64,000 nt of DNA from Paludibacterium sp. B53371 (lineage in GTDB: Bacteria; Pseudomonadota; Gammaproteobacteria; Burkholderiales; Chromobacteriaceae), in assembly GCF_018802765.1 (NCBI RefSeq), contig NZ_CP069163.1:3296311-3360310 (forward strand), written 5' to 3'. This document shows, piece by piece, positions 36,028-45,080 of this stretch. The notes beneath the pieces are model-generated. The model saw only the letters and a program-made list of their open reading frames with translations, was not told where the DNA came from and ran no database searches. How positions within the stretch are numbered: the stretch's first letter is position 1; every line of letters begins with the position of its first letter. Made by a program: the position numbers and the translations under genes.

Positions 36028-37887
36028 ATGCAGCAACATCATAAAAACAGCATGGCGGCCACGACGCTGGGCGCCATCGGCGTGGTATACGGTGACATCG
36101 GTACCAGCCCGCTTTATACCCTGAGCGTCTGCTTTTCGATCACCAGTCTGGCGCCGACTCATGCCAATACGCTGGGTATTCTGTCGCTGATCTTCTGGGC
36201 CATCCTGCTGGTGGTCACCATCAAGTATGTGGCCTTCATTCTGCGTGCCGACAACAATGGCGAAGGCGGCATCATGGTGCTGATGGCGCTGGCGCGGCGT
36301 TATCTGAACGGCAATGCCAAGAAGCGCATCGTGGTGCTCGGCCTGTTCGGCGCGGCGCTGTTCTATGGCGATGCCATCATCACGCCGGCGGTATCGGTGT
36401 TGTCGGCCAGTGAGGGCCTGAAGGTGCTGAGCCCGGCGATGGCGGAGTTCGTGCTGCCGATGGCGGTGGCGGTGCTGATCGGCCTGTTCCTGCTGCAGCG
36501 CTTCGGCACGGCCAGTGTCGGCCGCCTGTTCGGCCCGGTGATGGTGGTGTGGTTCCTGGTGATCGGTCTGCTCGGCCTGCACAGCATCGTGCAAAGTCCG
36601 CAGGTTCTGGCGGCGGTCAACCCCTGGTATGGGCTGCAATTCCTGCTGACGCACGGTTACGGGGCCTTCCTGACGCTGGGCGCGGTGGTGCTGGCGCTGA
36701 CCGGTGGCGAGGCGCTGTATGCCGACATGGGCCACTTCGGCCGCAAGCCGATCCAGCATGCCTGGTTCTGCCTGGTGCTGCCGGCGCTGGTGCTGAATTA
36801 TTTCGGCCAGGGCGCCCTGCTGCTGCGTCATGCCGAAGCCGTGGCCAATCCGTTCTTCATTCTGGCGCCGAAGTGGGCCCTGCTGCCGCTGATCATCCTG
36901 GCCACCATGGCGACGGTGATTGCTTCGCAGGCGGTGATTTCCGGCGCCTACTCGCTGACACGTCAGGCGATCCAGCTGGGCTACTGCCCGCGCATGACCA
37001 TTCTGCATACTTCGGCGCGCGAGATCGGCCAGATCTATCTGCCGTTCGTCACCTGGGCGCTGCTGGTGGCAGTGCTGGTGGTCACGGTGTCGTTCGGCTC
37101 CTCCGAGAGCCTGGCGGCGGCCTACGGCATTGCCGTGACCGGCACCATGGTGATCACGACCCTGCTGTTCTTCGTGGTGGCACGGGTGAACTGGCGCTGG
37201 CCGCTGCCGCTGGCGCTGGGTATTACCGGGGTGTTCATGGTGCTGGACTTCACCTTCTTCAGCGCCAACCTGCTCAAGCTGCTGCATGGCGGCTGGCTGC
37301 CACTGACGATCGGCCTGATCGTGTTCCTGGTGATGAATACCTGGAAGCTCGGGCGCGAGCTGCTGTTCCAGCGCATTCAGGAGCATGCCCTGCCGCTGGA
37401 AGAATTCATTGAGAACATCGAACACTACCCGCCGACCCGGGTGCAGGGCACGGCGGTGTTCCTGACCGGGACCACCCATGGTGTGCCGCATGCCCTGCTG
37501 CACAATCTCAAGCACAACAAGGTGCTGCATGAGCGTGTGGTGCTGATGACCATCAGCACCGAGGACATTCCCTATGTCACCAACCGGGTGGAAATCAGCC
37601 AGCTGTCGAACAGTTTCTGGCGCGTGGTCGCGCATTACGGCTTCATGGAGACCCCGGATATCGACGATATTGTCGAGGCCGGCAAGAAGCACCATCTCGA
37701 GTTCGACCTGATGGACACCTCGTTCTTCCTGTCGCGCGAGACGCTGATTTCGACCGATCGTCCGGGCATGCCACGCTGGCGCGAAAAGCTGTTCCTGTGG
37801 ATGAGCAAGAATGCCTTGCGCGCCACCGATTTCTTCCAGATTCCGACCAACCGCGTGGTCGAGCTGGGGGCACAGATCGAGCTGTAA
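36028..37887 (+). CDS. kup: Low-affinity potassium uptake protein Kup
   Basis: The 619-residue protein begins with AATTLGAIGVVYGDIGTSPLY, the Kup signature, followed by twelve hydrophobic helices and a cytoplasmic C-terminal domain with ALRATDFFQIPTNRVVELGAQIEL. It is a proton-coupled potassium importer. The 287 bases between it and proS hold both promoters; I saw no other feature there. Confidence 0.97.
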   Translation: MQQHHKNSMAATTLGAIGVVYGDIGTSPLYTLSVCFSITSLAPTHANTLGILSLIFWAILLVVTIKYVAFILRADNNGEGGIMVLMALARRYLNGNAKKRIVVLGLFGAALFYGDAIITPAVSVLSASEGLKVLSPAMAEFVLPMAVAVLIGLFLLQRFGTASVGRLFGPVMVVWFLVIGLLGLHSIVQSPQVLAAVNPWYGLQFLLTHGYGAFLTLGAVVLALTGGEALYADMGHFGRKPIQHAWFCLVLPALVLNYFGQGALLLRHAEAVANPFFILAPKWALLPLIILATMATVIASQAVISGAYSLTRQAIQLGYCPRMTILHTSAREIGQIYLPFVTWALLVAVLVVTVSFGSSESLAAAYGIAVTGTMVITTLLFFVVARVNWRWPLPLALGITGVFMVLDFTFFSANLLKLLHGGWLPLTIGLIVFLVMNTWKLGRELLFQRIQEHALPLEEFIENIEHYPPTRVQGTAVFLTGTTHGVPHALLHNLKHNKVLHERVVLMTISTEDIPYVTNRVEISQLSNSFWRVVAHYGFMETPDIDDIVEAGKKHHLEFDLMDTSFFLSRETLISTDRPGMPRWREKLFLWMSKNALRATDFFQIPTNRVVELGAQIEL

Positions 37888-37907
37888 GCCTCTGCGCTGT
37901 ATTGCAG

Positions 37908-37940
37908 AAGGCCTGTGCACACCATGCACAGGCCTTTTTT
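37908..37940. terminator. Terminator shared by kup and ampD
   Basis: AAGGCCTGTGCA (37908-37919) pairs with TGCACAGGCCTT (37925-37936), followed by T to 37940, where the ampD stop begins. It mainly serves kup. Confidence 0.92.
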
Positions 37941-38497
37941 CATGCCTGTTGCGCGCCGATGGGCAAGCTGGCCCGGAGGCGCGACCAGTCGAAGTATGGG
38001 CCGGGATCGGTCTTGCGGCCCGGGGCGATGTCGGCGTGCCCAGTGACGGCCTTGAGGGGCAGGCAGGTGAACAACAGGCTGGCCAGCTCGCTCAGGCAGG
38101 CGTATTGCGCCTCGGTGAACGGTTCGAAGTCCGAGCCTTCCAGTTCGATGCCCAGCGAGAAGTCATTGCAGCCTTCCCTGCCCTGCCAGCTGGAGACGCC
38201 GGCATGCCAGGCGCGCGACTGTACCGGCACGAACTGCAGCAGCTGGCCATCGCGACGGATAAAGAAGTGGGCCGAGACTTTCAGGTGAGCAATGTCGGCA
38301 TAGTAGGGGTGGGCCTGCGGGTCGAGGGTGTTGGTGAACAGTTGCTCCACGCCCGGTCCGCCGTACTGGTTGGGCGGCAGGCTGATGTTGTGGATCACCA
38401 GCAGTTCGATGGCCGTGCCCGCCGGCCGGTCATTGCAGTTGGGCGAAACGATGTGGCGGGCGGGTTCGACCCAGCCCCCGGCGTTGAGGGACAGCAT
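37940..38497 (-). CDS. ampD: 1,6-anhydro-N-acetylmuramyl-L-alanine amidase AmpD
   Basis: The 185-residue amidase_2 enzyme has zinc ligands in LLVIHNISLPP (His), VTGHADIAPGRKTDPG (His and Asp) and the conserved RAWHAGVSSWQGR. It has no signal peptide, so it is the cytoplasmic recycling enzyme, which also limits ampC induction where AmpR exists. No beta-lactamase or ampR is in the window. Confidence 0.95.
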   Translation of the reverse strand: MLSLNAGGWVEPARHIVSPNCNDRPAGTAIELLVIHNISLPPNQYGGPGVEQLFTNTLDPQAHPYYADIAHLKVSAHFFIRRDGQLLQFVPVQSRAWHAGVSSWQGREGCNDFSLGIELEGSDFEPFTEAQYACLSELASLLFTCLPLKAVTGHADIAPGRKTDPGPYFDWSRLRASLPIGAQQA

Positions 38498-38592
38498 GCT
38501 TGATCACCGTGCTTGGAGGAATTTGCCTATTTTAGGGCAGTTGCCCCGATCTGCTCGTGCTATTCTGAACATCCCAAATAAATACACCCGGC

Positions 38593-38606
38593 TTGAGCAA
38601 GATCGA
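38593..38606. promoter_or_regulatory. FNR/CRP-like site upstream of the hemerythrin gene
   Basis: TTGAG CAAG ATCGA matches the FNR consensus TTGAT-N4-ATCAA at eight of ten positions. It is centred about 70 bases before the hemerythrin ATG. This would fit oxygen- or NO-responsive control, but a single near-match is weak evidence. Confidence 0.3.
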
Positions 38607-38668
38607 ATGACGGTCATGCCGATAGCTGCATACTGCTGCATACCAAACGCATTGCTGGAGAAAGAATC

Positions 38669-39196
38669 ATGCCGACCCTCGAGAGTCTGACCCACCCGGC
38701 GCCATCCTTTGACCAACCGCTGGACATGCTGCTGGCCTGTCATGACCAGATCCGCCGTTTCTGTGATTTGCTGGACAAGCTGGTACCGCATATCAGCGAG
38801 CATGGCGTGGATGACGCCGCGCGTTCCACCATCGAATCCATCGTGCGCTATTTCGATGTGGCCGGACCCTCGCACCATGCGGATGAAGAGGACGAGCTGT
38901 TTCCGATTCTCGAGGCACGCGTGCCGTCGGCGCCGCCCAAGCTGGAGCAGCTGAGCGCCGAGCACGGCTATCTGCATTCGCGCTGGAATGCCATCCGCGA
39001 TGATCTGCTGGCATTGAAGAATGGCGATATCTCGGTGATCAGCCGCATCGAGATCGAGGAGTTCGTGCGCCAGTACCGCATGCATGCCGCGATTGAGGAA
39101 GCCTGGCTGATTCCGACCGCCGACAAGGTGATGACCGAAGAGGAAAAGCGTGAAGCCGGCAAGCATATGGCCGCCAAACGCACGCCGTCGCTGTAG
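38669..39196 (+). CDS. Hemerythrin domain protein
   Basis: The 175-residue four-helix bundle has di-iron ligands in LACHDQIRRFCDLLD, SHHADEEDELFPIL, LSAEHGYLHSRW and YRMHAAIEEAWLIPTA, that is the H...HxxxE...H...HxxxE pattern. Such proteins bind oxygen, NO or serve in iron and nitrosative stress. It is a single gene with its own terminator. Confidence 0.9.
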   Translation: MPTLESLTHPAPSFDQPLDMLLACHDQIRRFCDLLDKLVPHISEHGVDDAARSTIESIVRYFDVAGPSHHADEEDELFPILEARVPSAPPKLEQLSAEHGYLHSRWNAIRDDLLALKNGDISVISRIEIEEFVRQYRMHAAIEEAWLIPTADKVMTEEEKREAGKHMAAKRTPSL

Positions 39197-39214
39197 TCCC
39201 GCGCGCCGGTCAAC

Positions 39215-39246
39215 AAAAAAGCCGCCTGTCCGGGCGGCTTTTGTTT
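39215..39246. terminator. Bidirectional terminator between hemerythrin gene and tal
   Basis: GCCGCC pairs with GGCGGC around TGTCCG, with six A on the left and TTTTGTTTT on the right. It serves both convergent genes. Confidence 0.9.
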
Positions 39247-39268
39247 TGCGGTGACGCGCGCGGCCGTC

Positions 39269-40327
39269 TCAGGCCGTCAGTTCCATCAGGGCATTGAAGG
39301 AGTCGACGAACATCTTCAGGCCATCTTGCTGCAGCTTTTCACCCACGGCATCCAGGTCGATGCCGGCGGCCATGATGCCGGCCAGCACTTCGCGGGCCGC
39401 TTCCGGTTCCTGACGCAGCGTCGCGGCGGCTTCGCCATGGTCGCGGAACTTGTCCAGCGTGGCATCCGGCACGGTGTTGATGGTTTCGGCACCGATCAGG
39501 CTTTCAACATACAGCACATCGGAGTAAGCCGGGTTCTTGGTGCCGGTCGAGGCCCACAGCAGGTATTGCGGACGGCCCCCGGCACGCGCCAGCTCGGCGA
39601 ACTCGGCGCCGTGGAAGCGTTCGGTATAGCGCGCATAGGCGGCCTTGGACAGGGCGATGGCACCCTTGCCCTGCAGGGCCGGCGGCAGTTGCGGGTCAAG
39701 CAGCGAATCGACGCGCGACAGGAAGAAGCTGGCCACGGCCTTGACGTGTGCCAGTGCATGGCCATCGCCATGGCGCGCGCTCAGGCCGGCGATGTAGGCA
39801 TCCCACACGGCTTCGACCTGCTTGAGGCTGAACAGCAGGGTGATGTTGACGTTGATGCCTTCGCGGATCAGGACGCCGAAGGCTTCGATCCCGGCCGGGG
39901 TGGCCGGAATCTTGATCATCAGGTTGGGACGGCCGACCGATTGCCACAGGTCGCGGGCCGACTGCAGGGTACCTTCCACGTCGTTGGCCAGCAGGGGCGA
40001 AACCTCCAGGCTGACGTAGCCGTCGTCTCGCTCGCTTTGCTGGTACACCGGCAACATCATGTCGCAGGCGGTGCGCACATCGGGAATCACCAGTTCTTCG
40101 TATGTTTTTTCCGCGCCCATGCCACGTGCCTTGAGGGCAACCAGATCGTCGCGGTAGCGCGGATCGGTGCTGATGGCCTTGTGGAAAATGGTCGGATTGG
40201 AGGTCACGCCAGCAATGCCGTCCTGTTTGATCAGGCGCGCCAGTTCACCGGAAAAAAGCAGTTCGCGGGAGAGGTTGTCGAGCCAGATACGCTGGCCAAA
40301 TGGGCGGATGGCTTGCAAACGATTCAT
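39269..40327 (-). CDS. tal: Transaldolase
   Basis: From MNRLQAIRPFGQRIWLDNLS it is 352 residues, the longer class common in actinobacteria and betaproteobacteria. The Schiff-base lysine is in LMIKIPATPAGIEA, with the phosphate loop LLWASTGTKNPAYSD. It links the pentose phosphate pathway and glycolysis. The upstream extension of the open frame overlaps phoR and is rejected. Confidence 0.95.
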   Translation of the reverse strand: MNRLQAIRPFGQRIWLDNLSRELLFSGELARLIKQDGIAGVTSNPTIFHKAISTDPRYRDDLVALKARGMGAEKTYEELVIPDVRTACDMMLPVYQQSERDDGYVSLEVSPLLANDVEGTLQSARDLWQSVGRPNLMIKIPATPAGIEAFGVLIREGINVNITLLFSLKQVEAVWDAYIAGLSARHGDGHALAHVKAVASFFLSRVDSLLDPQLPPALQGKGAIALSKAAYARYTERFHGAEFAELARAGGRPQYLLWASTGTKNPAYSDVLYVESLIGAETINTVPDATLDKFRDHGEAAATLRQEPEAAREVLAGIMAAGIDLDAVGEKLQQDGLKMFVDSFNALMELTA

Positions 40328-40415
40328 GGTGTGATCCGATAAAGCGAGGGGAAAACTGCATCGTAGCGCCAGACGGCGCGCAAGCCAAGTATTTATAAAT
40401 GAAACGATGTGCTTG

Positions 40416-41744
40416 TCAGGCCTGGTTGACCGCGTTGTCAGGCGCTGCCGGTTCGGCCATCCGCTCACGGCCGAATGCCACGCTGAAGGTGCTGCCCATA
40501 TCGGGTTCGCTGTGAATGTCCAGCTTGGCATGATGGCGTGCCACGACGTGCTTGACGATGGCCAGGCCCAGCCCGGTGCCGCCGTTGCCGCGCGAGCGGC
40601 CGCGGTCAACCCGGTAGAAGCGCTCGGTCAGGCGCGGGATGTGCTCGCGGGGAATGCCGATGCCGGTGTCGGAGACGCTGAACACCACTCTCTCGGCTTC
40701 TTCGCGCCAGCACAGCGAGATGCGGCCGCCTTCCGGGGTGTAGCGAATGGCATTGGACACCAGATTGCTGAAGGCAGAGTGCAGTTCACGGCTGCTGCCC
40801 CACAGCCACAGGCCGGTCTGCTTTTGCAGGCTGACTTCGTGGCGGCCCTGGGACAGGCCTTCGGCTTCCACCATCAGCGTCTCCAGCATCTGGTTCATAT
40901 CGACCTTTTCCGAGGTCAGCGGCGCCGGGCTGTTTTCCAGTCGCGACAGGGTCAGCAGGTCTTCCACCAGGGTCTGCATGCGGCGCGACTGTTCCATCAT
41001 CATTGGCAGGAACTGGCGCAGGGCGGCCGGATTGTCTTCCGGCATGTCGCTGAGGGTTTCCAGAAAGCCGCCGATCACGGTCAGCGGGGTGCGCAGCTCG
41101 TGCGAGACATTGGCAACGAAATCGCGGTGCACGGTATGCACCATCTCCAGCTGGGTGATGTCGCGGGACAGCATCAGCTTGCGGGTGGAGTCGAACGGCA
41201 CCAGCTGGATGGTCAGCACGATCTCGCGCGGTTGCGAATACTTGAGGACCAGCGGCTGGCTGAAGTTGTCGGCCTTCATGTAGGCATGAAACGACGGCTG
41301 GCGGATCAGGTTGAGCAGCAGGTTGCCGACATCGCGCTGGCGGTCGAGACCGAAATGCTCGACGGCCGTGGGATTCATCCATTCGATGCGATCATTTTCA
41401 TCCAGCACGATCACGCCGTCCGGCATGGCTTCGCCGGCATTGATGAAACGTTCGAGGACATGGGTCAGCTTGCGCTTGCTCTGATCCTGGGTGCGCACCT
41501 GGCGGTAGAGTGTCATGAAGACGGTGTGCCAGGCACCCAGGCCATCCGGCACGCGGGCGGCAATCGGGTTTTTCAGCCAGCGCAGCAGGAGCGCGACGTG
41601 GAACAGGTGAAAGCCCAGCATGCCGCCCAGGCAGATCGCCAGGGCAATCAGGCCATCCTGCGGCCCGGAAAACAGCCAGAAACCGACACTGACCAGCACG
41701 ATACAGGCCAGCCACCCCAACACCCGCTGCAGAAATTCGCGCAA
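40416..41744 (-). CDS. phoR: Phosphate regulon sensor kinase PhoR
   Basis: The 442-residue protein has two N-terminal membrane helices (about 8-45) with almost no periplasmic loop. A PAS domain follows (VIVLDENDRIEWMNP), then HisKA with the phospho-His in FVANVSHELRTPLTVIGG and the ATPase domain (LVSNAIRYTPEGG, DTGIGIP, GGTGLGLAIVKHV). The PhoR call rests on this layout and on phoB next to it, 18 bases upstream. No pst or phoU gene is nearby. Confidence 0.92.
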   Translation of the reverse strand: MREFLQRVLGWLACIVLVSVGFWLFSGPQDGLIALAICLGGMLGFHLFHVALLLRWLKNPIAARVPDGLGAWHTVFMTLYRQVRTQDQSKRKLTHVLERFINAGEAMPDGVIVLDENDRIEWMNPTAVEHFGLDRQRDVGNLLLNLIRQPSFHAYMKADNFSQPLVLKYSQPREIVLTIQLVPFDSTRKLMLSRDITQLEMVHTVHRDFVANVSHELRTPLTVIGGFLETLSDMPEDNPAALRQFLPMMMEQSRRMQTLVEDLLTLSRLENSPAPLTSEKVDMNQMLETLMVEAEGLSQGRHEVSLQKQTGLWLWGSSRELHSAFSNLVSNAIRYTPEGGRISLCWREEAERVVFSVSDTGIGIPREHIPRLTERFYRVDRGRSRGNGGTGLGLAIVKHVVARHHAKLDIHSEPDMGSTFSVAFGRERMAEPAAPDNAVNQA

Positions 41745-41762
41745 AACCGCCTCACTGAAACC

Positions 41763-42452
<690 letters not shown>

Positions 42453-42595
42453 TGAGGTCCATCCTTGTTAAGCAATTGTGGCAAGGATAAAAACTAAAAA
42501 TTGCAGAAATATGACAAGTATTCGGGTTTTCGGTGCCTATTGCTAGTTATTTGTCATTGAGACCGAATACGCCACGTCTGGCAGCAAAAAAAGGC

Positions 42596-42628
42596 AAAAA
42601 AAACGAGCCTGTCAAGGAAACAGGCTCG
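42596..42628 (-). terminator. Strong minus-strand terminator with no coding gene before it
   Basis: On the minus strand CGAGCCTGT pairs with ACAGGCTCG around a seven-base loop, followed by eight T. It ends transcripts coming from 42629-42885, where no protein gene is seen on this strand, and lies 144 bases before phoB. It may terminate a small RNA or attenuate phoB. Confidence 0.85.
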
Positions 42629-42885
42629 GATAAAGGGTCGCCGTCAACATTACAAGACAATGACTTGTGACCAGGGACAAAGAGATCACCAGGACAGTTG
42701 CGGGAAAAAAGTCATAACGGGACAGGACAGTTTTCTGCAACAGATCCGGTAGCGGAGCAAAGCACCGCTGAAGGCCCGTATTCTACGGCTGCCCCGGTGA
42801 GAGATTAATGGGGTTCCCCTGATAATAATGGGGCAATTATTTCGAATGCTCGTTTATAATCAGGTTTTACCTTCGATTCGAAGCC
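42629..42885. other. Non-coding stretch upstream of the Lrp gene, possible small RNA on the minus strand
   Basis: There is no credible protein frame. It contains a hairpin AGCGGAGCAAAGCACCGCT near 42751 and a TATAAT at 42855-42860 that suits the plus-strand Lrp promoter. A minus-strand transcript of about 200 bases would end at the strong terminator at 42596. Minus-strand frames of nine to twelve codons exist but have no distinctive composition. Confidence 0.4.
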
Positions 42886-43329
42886 ATGGACAAGTTTGAC
42901 AAGAAAATCCTCACTGCGCTGCACGAAAACGCACGCATCAGCTACGCCGAACTGGCGCGGCGGGTCAACCTGTCCGCGCCCGCCGTGGCGGATCGGGTGG
43001 AAAAACTCGAGCATGCCGGCGTGATCACCGGCTATCACGCGCGCATCAATCCAGCCAAGATCGGCTATCCGATCCAGTGCCTGATCGAACTGACGGTGAA
43101 GCATCAGGACTACTACATCGTGATGGAACAGCTGGCGACGCTGCCGGAAATCCTCGAATGCTTTTCGGTCACCGGTACCAGCGGGCTGCTGCTCAAGGTG
43201 GCGGTACGTTCCATGCCGGACCTGCAGGCCCTGATCGCTCGGCTGATGCAGTACGGCGATACCAAGACCTCGATCGTGATTGATGTGCCGGTGCCGCTGC
43301 GCATGCCGGATGTGGTGGAGACGGAGTAA
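42886..43329 (+). CDS. Lrp/AsnC family transcriptional regulator
   Basis: The 147-residue protein begins MDKFDKKILTALHENARISYAELARRVNLSAPAV, the AsnC helix-turn-helix, and has a C-terminal RAM (ACT-like) domain from about residue 65 (IQCLIELTVKH onward). A TATAAT box lies 26 bases before the ATG. The target is unknown; it is convergent with the nag operon. Confidence 0.92.
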   Translation: MDKFDKKILTALHENARISYAELARRVNLSAPAVADRVEKLEHAGVITGYHARINPAKIGYPIQCLIELTVKHQDYYIVMEQLATLPEILECFSVTGTSGLLLKVAVRSMPDLQALIARLMQYGDTKTSIVIDVPVPLRMPDVVETE

Positions 43330-43333
43330 CAGC

Positions 43334-43364
43334 AAAAAAACCGGGCACCCTGAGGTGCCCGGTT
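43334..43364. terminator. Terminator of the nag operon and the Lrp gene
   Basis: AACCGGGCACC pairs perfectly with GGTGCCCGGTT around CTGA. The A-run on the left gives seven T in the minus-strand transcript, so it mainly ends the nag operon after nagE. Confidence 0.92.
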
Positions 43365-43399
43365 GCGGGGGAGTGGATCAGAGGTCGTCCCTTATCTGA

Positions 43400-45052
43400 T
43401 CATTTGTGACCCAGCGCGGCCAGTGCCTGCTCGGCATCTCCGGCCAGGACCACGTGCAGCAAGGTACTGGAGAACGGCACCACTTCTACCGCGCCCAATC
43501 CCTTCAGTGCCGTCTCATCGATGCGACCGCTGTCCGCCACTTCGATGCGCAGGCGGGTACCGGCCACCTGCTCGACATTGAAAACGTTGCTTTCGCCGCC
43601 CAATGCTGCCGTCCAGCGGGCGCGATCAAAATTTGGCGTACTCGCAGCCGCTGCCGGAGCACTGGCCGACTGACGCAGCACCTGACGAATTTCATCGGCA
43701 ATCAGGTCGGCTTCCGGCCCGATGACCACCTGCACACTGCCCGGTGCCGGGCGAATCAGACCACGCGAGCCCAGCGCCTTGAGGGCGGCCTCATCCAGCG
43801 CCTGACCATCGGCGACTTCCAGACGCAGACGGGTGGTGCAGGCATCGACCGACTTCAGGTTGGCGGCGCCGCCCAGCGCGGCAATATAGCCACGTGCACG
43901 GTCGCTGCCGCTGGTTTGTGCCACCGGGACAACCGGAGCATCTTCTTCACGCCCCATGGTCATCAGGTTGAATTTGCGGATGGCAAAGGTGAACACCACG
44001 TAGTAGACCACGAAGTACACCGCACCCACCGGCAGCATCAGCAGCGGGTTCTCACCCTTGCCGCTGGACAGCAGGTAGTCGAACAGACCGGCCGAGAAGG
44101 TGAAGCCGAGACGGATGTGCAGCAGGTGGGTAATCACCAGCGACAGACCGGTCAGGACGGCGTGTACGGCATACAGGGCCGGCGCCAGGAACATGAAACC
44201 GAATTCCACCGGCTCGGTAACGCCGGTCAGGAAGGAGGTCAGGGCCATCGACAGCAGCAGACCGGCCACGGCCTTTTTGTTCTCGGTCTTGGCGCAACGG
44301 TACATAGCCAGGCAGGCAGCCGGCAGACCGAACATCATCACCGGGAAGAAACCGGTCATGAAGGCGCCGGCGGTCGGGTCACCAGCAAAGAAGCGGTTCA
44401 GGTCGCCGGTGGCGATCTTGCCGGCGGCGGCCGGGAAGCTGCCGAAGACAAACCACACCAGCGAGTTGAGGATGTGATGCAGCCCGGTGACGATCAGCAG
44501 ACGGTTCAGCACGCCATAGACGAACAGGCCGATGCTGCCGGCGTTGATCAGCCAGTGGCCGATGGCATCAATCCCGCCCTGGATCGGCGGCCAGATGACG
44601 CTGAATACCAGACCGAGCACCACGCTGGTCAGACCGGTGACGATCGGCACGAAGCGCTTGCCGCCGAAGAAGGCCAGGTAAGGCGGCAGCTTGATGTCCT
44701 TGTAGCGGTTGTACAGGCCACCGGCAATCAGACCCATGATGATGCCCGAGAGCACGCCCATATTGATCTTGTCATCCAGCGCCTTGAGGACGGCGGTGAT
44801 GATCAGATAGCCGACCACCCCAGCCAGACCGGCGGTCCCGTTGTTTTCCTTGGCAAACCCGACTGCCACGCCAATGGCGAAGATCAGCGCGAGGTTGTCA
44901 AAGATGGCCCCCCCGGCAGATGCCAGCCAGGCAATGTTCAACAAGTCCGGCTGACCGAGACGCAGGAGCAAACCCGCGACCGGCAGCACGGCAATCGGCA
45001 GCATGAGGGCACGCCCCAGCTGCTGAATGCCAGCGAATTTATTCATCGACAT
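43400..45052 (-). CDS. nagE: PTS N-acetylglucosamine transporter, EIIC-EIIB-EIIB
   Basis: The start ATG at 45052 follows GGAG at eight bases, giving 550 residues. Residues 1-370 are the glucose-family EIIC domain (ALMLPIAVLPVAGLLLRLG, LTGVTEPVEFGFMFLAP). A first EIIB domain has the phospho-Cys C405 in VDACTTRLRLE. A second EIIB copy (about 475-550) has Ala at the matching position (A497, QVAGTRLRIE), so it cannot be phosphorylated there. It receives phosphate from NagF, encoded 28 bases upstream, and imports GlcNAc. Confidence 0.93.
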   Translation of the reverse strand: MSMNKFAGIQQLGRALMLPIAVLPVAGLLLRLGQPDLLNIAWLASAGGAIFDNLALIFAIGVAVGFAKENNGTAGLAGVVGYLIITAVLKALDDKINMGVLSGIIMGLIAGGLYNRYKDIKLPPYLAFFGGKRFVPIVTGLTSVVLGLVFSVIWPPIQGGIDAIGHWLINAGSIGLFVYGVLNRLLIVTGLHHILNSLVWFVFGSFPAAAGKIATGDLNRFFAGDPTAGAFMTGFFPVMMFGLPAACLAMYRCAKTENKKAVAGLLLSMALTSFLTGVTEPVEFGFMFLAPALYAVHAVLTGLSLVITHLLHIRLGFTFSAGLFDYLLSSGKGENPLLMLPVGAVYFVVYYVVFTFAIRKFNLMTMGREEDAPVVPVAQTSGSDRARGYIAALGGAANLKSVDACTTRLRLEVADGQALDEAALKALGSRGLIRPAPGSVQVVIGPEADLIADEIRQVLRQSASAPAAAASTPNFDRARWTAALGGESNVFNVEQVAGTRLRIEVADSGRIDETALKGLGAVEVVPFSSTLLHVVLAGDAEQALAALGHK

Positions 45053-45080
45053 CACACTCTCTCCTGTGTTGAGAAGCCGC

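Noticed and set aside
35911-37929. 672-codon minus-strand open frame opposite kup
   Set aside because: Gln/His/Arg-rich composition typical of the antisense of a GC-rich gene; kup on the other strand is fully recognisable. Similar long antisense frames opposite hisC/hisD (10421-12019), purH/dusB (55601-58543) and the GGDEF gene (60044-62212) are rejected for the same reason.
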